A DNA stretch of 64,000 nt from Sphingobium sp. EP60837 (GTDB lineage Bacteria > Pseudomonadota > Alphaproteobacteria > Sphingomonadales > Sphingomonadaceae): contig NZ_CP015986.1 in assembly GCF_001658005.1 (NCBI RefSeq), forward strand, positions 682,001 to 746,000, read 5' to 3'. Numbering within the stretch: the first letter of the stretch is position 1; the number at the start of each line of letters is the position of its first letter. This document shows positions 1-6,841 of the stretch, one piece after another. Under the pieces are notes generated by a model that ran no database searches, was not told the DNA's origin, and saw only the letters and a list, made by a program, of their open reading frames with translations. The position numbers were made by a program, and so were the translations under genes.

Positions 1-374
1 CGGACGCGGCTGGCGGTGTCGTCGCCCTTTTCATGGCCGATCACCATGATGCGCCGTTCGCCCAGCGTCGCCAGACCACCGATGATCGCCTGGTCGTCGG
101 AAAAGGCGCGGTCACCGGCCAGCGGCATGAAATTGTCAAACATGCCCGCCACATAGTCCTTGAAATGCGGGCGGTCGGGATGGCGCGCAACCTGCGTCTT
201 CTGCCAAGGCGTCAGCTTGGCATAGGTGTCCACCAGCATCTTGGCGGCGCGCTGCTCGAGCTTGTCGATCTCGCCGCCGATGTCGATATCGCCAGCGCTG
301 GCCGTCGCGCGCAATTCGATGACGCGCGCCTCAAGCTCAGCGATAGGCTTTTCAAATTCCAGAAAGCTAACCAT
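1..374 (-). CDS. accA: Acetyl-CoA carboxylase carboxyltransferase subunit alpha (C-terminus beyond left edge)
   Basis: The first 124 residues of the cytoplasmic carboxyltransferase alpha subunit, which with AccD moves the carboxyl group from biotin to acetyl-CoA to give malonyl-CoA for fatty acid synthesis. The start is the ATG whose complement lies at 372-374 and gives MVSFLEFEKPIAELE, the usual AccA N-terminus. The segment DNFMPLAGDRAFSDDQAI, followed by IIGGLATLGERRIMVIGHEK, is the family's conserved CoA-site region. The frame is open to the window edge, so the C-terminal half is missing. xerD ends 11 bases upstream on the same strand, so the two are probably cotranscribed. Confidence 0.93.
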   Translation of the reverse strand, partial: MVSFLEFEKPIAELEARVIELRATASAGDIDIGGEIDKLEQRAAKMLVDTYAKLTPWQKTQVARHPDRPHFKDYVAGMFDNFMPLAGDRAFSDDQAIIGGLATLGERRIMVIGHEKGDDTASRV

Positions 375-385
375 GGGCGACGGCG

Positions 386-1303
386 TTAGGGCGCAGATGC
401 CTCGTCGTCAACGAAACGATGGCGCATCGTTGCCAGTGGATGGCGGCTGTTGACCAGTTCGACCAGCCTGCGGCTATCGACATGGGTGTAGATTTGCGTT
501 GTCCCGATATCGGCATGCCCCAGCATGGACTGGAGCGCGCGCAGATCCGCCCCGCCTTCCAGCAAATGGGAGGCGAAGGCGTGCCGTAACACATGGGGGC
601 TCACCCGTTCCGGCGCGATGCCTGCCGCCGCGGCGAGTTGCTTCACCATCTGATACAGGCGGATGCGACTGACATGGCTCTTGCCCGACGGGAAAAGCCA
701 GGGACTGTCGGCGGGCACATGGGCAAGCCAGGCGGCGACGGCCGCCCGTGCGCGATCGGAAATGGGCACCAGCCTTTCCCGCGCACCCTTGCCTTTCAGG
801 ATGAGGAACGGCCGGTCGGCGGCCAGCGCACGACGCGGCAAGGACATCAGTTCGGTGGCTCGTAGGCCCGACCCATAAAGCAGTTCGATGAGCGCAGAGA
901 GTCGCAGGTCGAGAGGCGCGGGATGCTCCACGGCCAACTTTTGTTCGATCAGGGCGAAGAGGGAATCGACTTCCTGCGCCGACAATATCTTGGGTAGCGG
1001 CCGCCGCGTCACAGGGCGCGGCAGTGCGGAAGATGGATTGTCCGCCCTTAGTCCTTCTTCCTCCAGAAAGCCGTAAAAGGCCCGAAGCGCCGAAGCCTTC
1101 CGCGCGACCGAGGAAGCGGCGAGTTCCGCCCATGCGGCCGCCAGCCCGGCGATCGCATCCTTCGTCGCCAGGGACAGACCGTTCAGCAGGCTTCCCGCAC
1201 CCTCCAGATCGGCGCGATAGGCGAGCAAGGTGTTGCGCGATGCCCCTCGCTCGGCTGCCATCATCTCCAGAAAGCGATCGATGAGAGCGGCATCTTCTCC
1301 CAT
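386..1303 (-). CDS. xerD: Site-specific tyrosine recombinase XerD
   Basis: A 305-residue tyrosine recombinase that would resolve chromosome dimers at dif together with XerC. The N-terminal SAM-like DNA-binding domain covers roughly residues 5-90 and the catalytic domain 105-290. The catalytic set is complete: R148 (in GSGLRATEL), K172 (in GKGARER), H237 and R240 (in HVLRH), H263 (in LGHADIG) and the nucleophile Y272 (in TQIYTHVD). I start at the ATG at 1303, giving MGEDAALIDRF. A longer frame to 1420 exists but overlaps the upstream gene and adds arginine-rich sequence. The upstream gene stops 5 bases before this start, so expression is probably coupled. XerD is preferred to XerC because of the position next to accA, which I recall from related genomes. 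Confidence 0.88.
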   Translation of the reverse strand: MGEDAALIDRFLEMMAAERGASRNTLLAYRADLEGAGSLLNGLSLATKDAIAGLAAAWAELAASSVARKASALRAFYGFLEEEGLRADNPSSALPRPVTRRPLPKILSAQEVDSLFALIEQKLAVEHPAPLDLRLSALIELLYGSGLRATELMSLPRRALAADRPFLILKGKGARERLVPISDRARAAVAAWLAHVPADSPWLFPSGKSHVSRIRLYQMVKQLAAAAGIAPERVSPHVLRHAFASHLLEGGADLRALQSMLGHADIGTTQIYTHVDSRRLVELVNSRHPLATMRHRFVDDEASAP

Positions 1304-1308
1304 GGGCG

Positions 1309-3117
1309 TCAGGTCCGGCTGATTGCCTCCGCCGCGATCATGCGCGCTTCGGGATCGAGCCCGACCTGGTGCAGCGCCGCGACGATATGATAAAGATGCG
1401 TCGGTGGTAGGCGCGCCCAATCGGCAGTCTGCATGCCGACCGCCGCCAGCAACGCCACGGTCGCCTTTTCCCCACGCGAAGCAGCTTGGCCAATTGCTCG
1501 CGCCCAGCGGCTGTTGGCAGCGAGATTGAGCCCATTATCTTGCGCCAGCGATGCGACCGCCTGCGCATTGAGGCGGGCTAGACCGGCTAGACCGGCGATC
1601 AGCATCTGCCCTCTCCGGCCGCCAGCTTCTTCCGTGAAGGACGATACGCGTCCCTCGCTGATATCGACGACAGCGCTCGGCGCGCCGACCGCGAGCAGCG
1701 CCCATAGATCCCCCGCACCGTCGCCTTCGGCCTGACGCGCCACTCCGCTCCAGCGGACAGCGCTACGATCATAGCCCGCCGTCAACATGGCGGCGATGAG
1801 ATTGGCGGCGTCGCGCGCCTCGACGGCGGTGATCGGCAAGGCTGCGGCAGCACGCGCGGTGGCGATCAATCCGACAAAATCAGGCCTGGCATTGTCGCGC
1901 CAAATGGTGCGCATCGCCTGCAACCGTTCTTCGGCCGACGGGCCCCGATAGGCGGTTCGCAGAGCTTCGATCCGGTCGGCGACCTCCGGAGCGGCATCGC
2001 CATCCGCACCAAGCTGGCTGTAGAAGCCGACCAGCGCCTTGTTCGAAAAGACACCCAGCCGCGCTGCAGCCTCAGCCCCCGGCAAGCGGCGAACCGCGCT
2101 CAACGCAGGCGCGCGCGCCTCCCACGCCCGTACATGCTGACCGGCGGTCGCGTAGAGCGGCTCGGGGATTTCGACGTTGAGGGCGGTCGCCAAGCCAAAG
2201 CGCCATGCCGTCAGCCGATCGACCGCGTCCCATTCGATCTTCACCGACCGCCGGGCATTGAAGCCGGTGCCGACGACCTTCTCCGCAAGTCGATAGTCGA
2301 TGCCGCGAACCACCCCTCGCCGCTGCGCCTGATTGAGCGCAGCGCTGGACGAGCCCTGATCCCCGGACAAAGCAGGGCAGATGGCCCGGGTCATATCCCA
2401 GCCCGGCTCTTTGCTGTAGCGCAGCGCGCCGGCCGAAAGAGGACAAAGGCCGGCCGGGTCCGCCGTCGCAAGGTAGGTTTGCATCGCCACCGCATAGAGA
2501 CGGGGCGTAAATTGATCGGAATCGACGCTTTGCACCAACAGGCGCGCGCTGTCGGCCTCGCCCATGCGAAGCAACAGCCATGCGCGCTCGGCTACCCAAT
2601 CCGCGCCATTGATGTCACGCGGCGTGTCTGTGGCGGACAACAGAGCGCGGCGCAGCAGGATGGAGGCCCAGCGCGACGTGATTGGCGCGCGCGTTTCCTT
2701 CATCAGAGTTGCAAGAAAAAGACCTGATCGGCCACCAAAGGCGTCAGATCCGAAGCCGAGTTGCTCCGGCTTCAGCGGGCCTACGCGGTCCAGCGACCTA
2801 TGCGCATCTTCGGGCAGGTCATATTTCTGCTTCTGCGCCGCCAGCTCTTCTTCGGACAGAGCCTCATCCGCCGCATTCATCACCGCATTGTCAGCCGGAG
2901 CCTCGACGCTCGGCGGCAATGGCTGGATCATCGGCGTAGGGCTGGCCGGACCCGTTGGCCGGGCAGGCTGCGGCCCGGAGGAAGGCGGCGCTTCGGGCGC
3001 TTCGCCGAAACCCGGCGGCAGGAGCGATTCCGGAGCTTCCTGCGCGATCACCGGCAGCGCGAGAGCGAGCGTGAGCGTACCCAGCGCCCATTTCGCATTC
3101 ACCCGGCTTTGACGCAT
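1309..3117 (-). CDS. Conserved secreted protein of unknown function
   Basis: A 602-residue protein that I do not recognise as a named family. A signal peptide is clear: a basic n-region (MRQSRVNAK), a hydrophobic stretch and a likely cleavage after LPVIAQ. A Pro/Ala-rich linker follows to about residue 75, then a long alanine- and leucine-rich, mostly helical region with pairs such as WLLLRMGEADSARLL that look like repeat-containing (TPR-like) helices. No catalytic motif is visible. It sits 4 bases after a small membrane protein and 5 bases before xerD, so it is in an operon with both. A periplasmic scaffold or envelope role is a guess from signal peptide and helical content only. Confidence 0.75.
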   Translation of the reverse strand: MRQSRVNAKWALGTLTLALALPVIAQEAPESLLPPGFGEAPEAPPSSGPQPARPTGPASPTPMIQPLPPSVEAPADNAVMNAADEALSEEELAAQKQKYDLPEDAHRSLDRVGPLKPEQLGFGSDAFGGRSGLFLATLMKETRAPITSRWASILLRRALLSATDTPRDINGADWVAERAWLLLRMGEADSARLLVQSVDSDQFTPRLYAVAMQTYLATADPAGLCPLSAGALRYSKEPGWDMTRAICPALSGDQGSSSAALNQAQRRGVVRGIDYRLAEKVVGTGFNARRSVKIEWDAVDRLTAWRFGLATALNVEIPEPLYATAGQHVRAWEARAPALSAVRRLPGAEAAARLGVFSNKALVGFYSQLGADGDAAPEVADRIEALRTAYRGPSAEERLQAMRTIWRDNARPDFVGLIATARAAAALPITAVEARDAANLIAAMLTAGYDRSAVRWSGVARQAEGDGAGDLWALLAVGAPSAVVDISEGRVSSFTEEAGGRRGQMLIAGLAGLARLNAQAVASLAQDNGLNLAANSRWARAIGQAASRGEKATVALLAAVGMQTADWARLPPTHLYHIVAALHQVGLDPEARMIAAEAISRT

Positions 3118-3121
3118 AATT

Positions 3122-3310
3122 TTATTTGCCCAGCTTTTCGGCGGGAATGGCTTTTTCCACGCGCTGCTGCGGGCGTTCCCCGCCGCGCGACCATAGCAGC
3201 GCGACCAGGCCGATAAGCAGGACGATCAGGATGATGGGAATGATGGGAAGGCGCGACCCCCGACGGCGTGAACTGCTATCGAAGGTGCTGAAGGAACGAT
3301 TGCTTCTCAT
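3122..3310 (-). CDS. Small single-pass membrane protein
   Basis: A 62-residue protein starting MRSNRSFSTF, with a basic serine/arginine-rich N-terminus, one hydrophobic span (about residues 18-39, PIIPIILIVLLIGLVALLW) and a short charged C-terminal tail. Positive charges before the span predict the N-terminus inside. A longer in-frame extension to 3409 would run through the aroK start region and is less likely. It is the first gene of the minus-strand group leading to xerD and is divergent from aroK. No family assignment can be made. Confidence 0.6.
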   Translation of the reverse strand: MRSNRSFSTFDSSSRRRGSRLPIIPIILIVLLIGLVALLWSRGGERPQQRVEKAIPAEKLGK

Positions 3311-3392
3311 GGATCCTTGTGCGGCCGAGCCGGAAAGTTGAGGAAAGATGCGATTTGCCTCTGCGACGGGGGGATGTATAGCCCCCTCCGCC

Positions 3393-3941
3393 ATGCAGCG
3401 AAACAGCAAATCCGTGTCCCCTCAGTCTAAGCGCGGCCCGATCGTCCTGATCGGCATGATGGGCGTGGGAAAATCGACCGTCGGACGGCGGCTCGCGGCG
3501 CGCCTCGGCCTTGCGTTCGTGGACGCTGACGAGGAGATCGAAAGGGCTGCGGGCATGACGATCACCGAAATGTTCGGACGCTATGGCGAATCCTATTTCC
3601 GCAATGGCGAGCGGCGCGTAATCGCCCGACTGCTGGATGATGAGCCCAAGGTGATCGCGACCGGCGGCGGCGCTTTCATGCAGGAAGAGACGCGCACGTT
3701 GATCCTGGAGCGGGCGACGGCCGTGTGGTTGGACGCCGACATCGACACATTGGTCGATCGCGTCTCCAGGCGAGAGGGTCGTCCCCTACTGAAAGGCAAG
3801 GACCCGCGCGTAGTGCTGACCGAACTCGCCGCCGCGCGCAATCCTTTCTACGCACTCGCCCCCATTCATGTGAAGAGCATCGCCGCGCCCCATGAAGTGG
3901 CGGTCGAGCGCATCCTGGAGAAACTGGTCGCATGGCATTAG
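3393..3941 (+). CDS. aroK: Shikimate kinase
   Basis: A cytoplasmic kinase converting shikimate to shikimate-3-phosphate with ATP, in the aromatic amino acid pathway. The P-loop GMMGVGKST is at residues 21-29, followed by the shikimate-binding DADEEIER and GGGAF motifs and the lid segment RREGRPLL. Length (182 residues) fits the family. I chose the ATG at 3393 (MQRNSKSV); an in-frame ATG at 3348 would add 15 residues, and a GAGGA lies only 3 bases from it, so the start is uncertain. The 3' end overlaps aroB by 10 bases, implying translational coupling of two steps of one pathway. Confidence 0.92.
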   Translation: MQRNSKSVSPQSKRGPIVLIGMMGVGKSTVGRRLAARLGLAFVDADEEIERAAGMTITEMFGRYGESYFRNGERRVIARLLDDEPKVIATGGGAFMQEETRTLILERATAVWLDADIDTLVDRVSRREGRPLLKGKDPRVVLTELAAARNPFYALAPIHVKSIAAPHEVAVERILEKLVAWH

Positions 3942-5038
3942 TCCGCGTCGCGCTGGATGCGCGCAGTTACGATATCGTCATCGAACAGGATGCGCTGGGC
4001 CGGGCCGGTGAGCACCTGGCGCGATATGCGCGCAACGGGCGGCTGGTGGTGGTGACCGACGCGAATGTGGCGAAGGCGCAGCTGCCGCGCCTGGAGGGCG
4101 CATTGCGCGCCGTCGGGATCGCTGTAGAGCCGATCATCCTGCCAGCGGGTGAACAGACGAAGAGCTGGCGGCATCTGGAGCAACTGCTCGACCAGTTGCT
4201 GACGCTGGAAGTCGAGCGCGGCGATCATGTCGTGGCGCTCGGCGGTGGCGTCATCGGCGATTTGGTGGGTTTTGCTGCTTCAATCCTGAAGCGTGGCTGT
4301 CACTTCATACAACTGCCCACCACCCTGCTTGCCCAGGTTGATAGTTCGGTGGGCGGCAAGACAGCGATCAACGCCCGCGCGGGCAAGAACCTGGTCGGCA
4401 GCTTTTACCAGCCCAGCCTCGTGCTGATCGATCCATCGACGCTCGACAGTCTGCCGCGGCGGGAGACGCGAGCGGGCTATGCCGAAGTCGTTAAATATGG
4501 ACTGATCGACGATCCGGACTTTTTCGCCTGGTGCGAGACTGAAGGCGCGCGCCTGCTGGCAGGTGACCGCGCCGCACGGGAATTTGCGATCGAACGCAGC
4601 GTGCAGGCAAAGGCGGCGATCGTCGCCGATGACGAGCGAGAGACGTCCGGACGCCGCGCCCTGCTCAACCTCGGCCACACCTTCGGTCACGCGCTGGAGG
4701 CCGACACCGGCTTTTCCGACAGGCTTCTGCACGGAGAAGGCGTTGCGGCCGGAATGGCTCTCGCCTTCCGCTATTCGGCACGCCTCGGGCTCTGTGCTCC
4801 CGACGATGCCGAGCGGGTGACGGAACATTTGAAAGCCGTGGGCCTGCCCTACGACCTCGCCAGCGCTCATGTCACAGGTGATGGCGCAGCACTGGTCGCG
4901 CATATGCTGCATGACAAGAAGATGGCGGCGGGCACGCTGCCCTTCCTGCTTGCACGAGGCATCGGACAGACGTTCCTGTCGAAGGATGTCGTGCTGGCGG
5001 ATGTGGCCGCGTTTCTGGATGAAGATCGGGCGGGCTGA
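3932..5038 (+). CDS. aroB: 3-dehydroquinate synthase
   Basis: A cytoplasmic NAD- and metal-dependent cyclase converting DAHP to 3-dehydroquinate, the second shikimate step. The NAD-binding GGGVIGD is at residues 104-110. The metal-binding residues are visible as E185 (AGYAEVVK), H249 (LNLGHTFGH) and H267 (LLHGEG), together with the conserved segment VDSSVGGKTAIN. Its 368 residues match the family. It overlaps aroK by 10 bases and is the last gene of the pair. Confidence 0.95.
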   Translation: MALVRVALDARSYDIVIEQDALGRAGEHLARYARNGRLVVVTDANVAKAQLPRLEGALRAVGIAVEPIILPAGEQTKSWRHLEQLLDQLLTLEVERGDHVVALGGGVIGDLVGFAASILKRGCHFIQLPTTLLAQVDSSVGGKTAINARAGKNLVGSFYQPSLVLIDPSTLDSLPRRETRAGYAEVVKYGLIDDPDFFAWCETEGARLLAGDRAAREFAIERSVQAKAAIVADDERETSGRRALLNLGHTFGHALEADTGFSDRLLHGEGVAAGMALAFRYSARLGLCAPDDAERVTEHLKAVGLPYDLASAHVTGDGAALVAHMLHDKKMAAGTLPFLLARGIGQTFLSKDVVLADVAAFLDEDRAG

Positions 5039-5081
5039 CAGCGGCGGTTCACTCCGGAGAACCTGAGGCTTTCCCGCTCAT

Positions 5082-5111
5082 CCGTTCGCTTCAAGCGAAG
5101 TCGAGAAGCGG
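5082..5111. repeat. Variant short palindromic repeat
   Basis: The sequence begins CCGTTCGCTT and continues through AAGCGAAGTCGAGAAGCGG. It shares the CCGTTCG edge and a TCGA core with the repeats at 5562, 21834, 23390, 31139 and 57387. It is intergenic, between aroB and the rpmE terminator. The similarity is partial, so this may be a half-element. Confidence 0.4.
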
Positions 5112-5165
5112 CACGCGCTAACCGACGTTCTCACCTGACCTCCAACATTGCGCTTCCTGCAAACA

Positions 5166-5195
5166 AAAAGGGCGCCCCGGAGGGCGCCCTTCTCA
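5166..5195 (-). terminator. Intrinsic terminator of rpmE
   Basis: A perfect 10-bp stem, AAGGGCGCCC (5168-5177) with GGGCGCCCTT (5182-5191), and a 4-base loop. Read on the minus strand it is followed by a run of five T then GTTT, so it should terminate rpmE transcription. On the plus strand the tail is not T-rich, so it may only weakly stop transcription coming from aroB. Confidence 0.8.
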
Positions 5196-5216
5196 TTCGT
5201 CCGTCGAACGGAGCGA

Positions 5217-5441
5217 TTACTTCTTCAGCGTCAGGCCGCCGAAACGCTTGTTGAAGCGCGCCACCTGGCCGCCCTGCTCCAGCTGACGCTGACCACCCGT
5301 CCAGGCCGGGTGCGACTTGGGATCGATGTCGAGAGCCAGCGTGTCGCCTTCCTTGCCCCAGGTCGAGCGGGTACGGAAGGTGGTGCCGTCGGTCATCTGG
5401 ACGGTGATGAAGTGGTAATCGGGATGCGTATCGGCCTTCAT
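5217..5441 (-). CDS. rpmE: 50S ribosomal protein L31 (bL31)
   Basis: A 74-residue ribosomal protein. The start [10 protein letters not shown] and the segment [15 protein letters not shown] are typical of alphaproteobacterial L31. The zinc-binding cysteines of the C+ form are absent, as is usual in this class. A frame extending to 5534 lacks family support and runs through the promoter region. The gene stands alone between a candidate promoter (5506-5534) and a strong terminator. Confidence 0.95.
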   Translation of the reverse strand: MKADTHPDYHFITVQMTDGTTFRTRSTWGKEGDTLALDIDPKSHPAWTGGQRQLEQGGQVARFNKRFGGLTLKK

Positions 5442-5505
5442 GAATCTGCTCCGTCGATGGGCCGGTTTCCGACCGGCCATGGATGCGAAAAATAGCGAAG
5501 GCGCG

Positions 5506-5534
5506 CGGTTACATGGGATTTCCCACGAACGCAA
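5506..5534 (-). promoter_or_regulatory. Candidate promoter of rpmE
   Basis: On the minus strand there is TTGCGT (5529-5534), a 17-base spacer and TAACCG (5506-5511). The spacer holds the inverted repeat TGGGA-AA-TCCCA. The spacing is right for a housekeeping sigma factor, but the -10 match is weak. Confidence 0.35.
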
Positions 5535-5561
5535 GCCTTCTCATCGGCGCAACCTTCGCCT

Positions 5562-5636
5562 CCGTTCGGGATGAGCTTGTCGAAGCTCATCCACCTTCGT
5601 TCAAGACGTGCCCTTCGACAAGCTCAGGGCGAACAG
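5562..5636. repeat. Inverted pair of sphingomonad-type palindromic repeats
   Basis: The first copy (5562-5599) contains a perfect 9-bp stem, GATGAGCTT and AAGCTCATC, around GTCG. The second copy (5611-5636, CCCTTCGACAAGCTCAGGGC) is the same core in inverse orientation. Both lie in the gap between rpmE and fabZ and could act as a boundary structure at the 3' end of the fabZ transcript. Confidence 0.65.
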
Positions 5637-5686
5637 AGGTGGGTTGATGCCCGTTCCATGTGAGGACCCCAAACTGACGGCTCGGG

Positions 5687-6169
5687 TCAATCCACCGGCG
5701 GGTCGGCGATCATCGCGACGAAATTCGCTTCGGCACAAAGCTTGCCATCCACCGAAGCCTTGCCGAGGAACTTGCAGACGCGCCCCCGAATCTGAAGCAG
5801 TTCGACATGAAGGTCGAGCAGGCAACCCGGCTCCACCGGATTGCGGAACTTCGCCCCGTCGATGCTCATGAAATAGACGAGCTTGCCCGAGCCACGAAGA
5901 TCGAGCGTCTCGACCGTCAGCACGCCCGCGGCCTGCGCCATCGCCTCGACGATCAGCACGCCCGGCATGATCGGCCGTCCAGGGAAATGTCCCTGGAAAA
6001 AGGACTCGTTGATCGACACGGCCTTGACCGCGTGGATCTTCTCATTGGGTATGAGAGCAACCACGCGATCGACGAGCAGCATCGGATAGCGGTGCGGCAG
6101 CGCCGCCATGATCCCACGAATATCGATGGAACCAGTGGCGGCGGGTGCCGCGTCAACTTCCCCCGTCAT
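5687..6169 (-). CDS. fabZ: 3-hydroxyacyl-ACP dehydratase FabZ
   Basis: A cytoplasmic hotdog-fold dehydratase of fatty acid elongation. The active-site pair is H61 ([11 protein letters not shown]) and E75 (VEAMAQ), and its length of 160 residues is normal. It lies 9 bases after ompH, in the bamA-ompH-fabZ order common in Proteobacteria, where fatty acid, lipid A and outer-membrane functions are grouped. lpxD and lpxA, often found nearby, are not in this window. Confidence 0.96.
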   Translation of the reverse strand: MTGEVDAAPAATGSIDIRGIMAALPHRYPMLLVDRVVALIPNEKIHAVKAVSINESFFQGHFPGRPIMPGVLIVEAMAQAAGVLTVETLDLRGSGKLVYFMSIDGAKFRNPVEPGCLLDLHVELLQIRGRVCKFLGKASVDGKLCAEANFVAMIADPPVD

Positions 6170-6178
6170 CGGCTGCTA

Positions 6179-6841
6179 TCAGCGCGAAGTCGGCTGCTGC
6201 GACGGGTTGGCGGGAGCCGCGGCGGCAGGCACCGGGGCCTGACCCCGGGCACCACCGGGCTGCCAGCCAGCGGGCGGCGTGATGCCTACGCTGGGCACCA
6301 GCGCGTTGAGTTCGGTCACGACCTGCTGAGTGATATCGACGGTCGGCTGATAGGATACGGTAGCATCCGGCGCGAGGATCAGATCCACCTTCGACTTTGT
6401 CATGGCGGACTTGAGCGCGTCGGACAGCTTGGCCGAAATCTGCTCTTCGACATAGGCGTTGGCGAGCGCGATCGGCTGACCCAGCCGCTGCAGTTCGGCC
6501 TGGCCGTTCTGGCCAGCCTTTTGATAGGCGTCATATTGCGTTTGGATAGCCGGGGTCGGCTTGCCGCCAGCCGCCTTCATCGCGGCTTCCAGGGCCGTGC
6601 CCTTCGCCTTCAGGTCGGCATCGATCGCGTTCTTGCGAGCGGTGAAGCTGTCGATCTGTGCCTTGTAAGTGGTCTGGATCTGCGTCCGCGCAGTCGTGTA
6701 GGCCGAACTGGTAGCGACGGCGCGCTGCAGATCGACGACAGCGATGCCGGTCTTGGACTGAGCGGCAGCAGGCGCGCTGGTCAGCACGATGGCAGTCATG
6801 GGCGCAAGAGCGAGCGCCGCAGCCTTGATAATCGTCTTCAT
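6179..6841 (-). CDS. OmpH/Skp-family periplasmic chaperone
   Basis: A 220-residue secreted protein. It has a signal peptide (MKTIIKAAALALAP, cleavage near AAAQ), an OmpH-type start to the mature part (GIAVVDLQRAVATSSAY) and a long helical region, then a Pro/Gln-rich tail (about 185-220). Skp trimers hold unfolded outer-membrane proteins in the periplasm. The ATG shares its A with the stop of bamA (TAATG), so translation is coupled to the assembly machine it would feed. Confidence 0.9.
   Translation of the reverse strand: MKTIIKAAALALAPMTAIVLTSAPAAAQSKTGIAVVDLQRAVATSSAYTTARTQIQTTYKAQIDSFTARKNAIDADLKAKGTALEAAMKAAGGKPTPAIQTQYDAYQKAGQNGQAELQRLGQPIALANAYVEEQISAKLSDALKSAMTKSKVDLILAPDATVSYQPTVDITQQVVTELNALVPSVGITPPAGWQPGGARGQAPVPAAAAPANPSQQPTSR

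Noticed and set aside
3348..3392. Alternative upstream start for aroK
   Set aside because: An in-frame ATG at 3348 has GAGGA only 3 bases away, too close, and adds residues not typical of the family; I kept 3393 but the choice is not certain.
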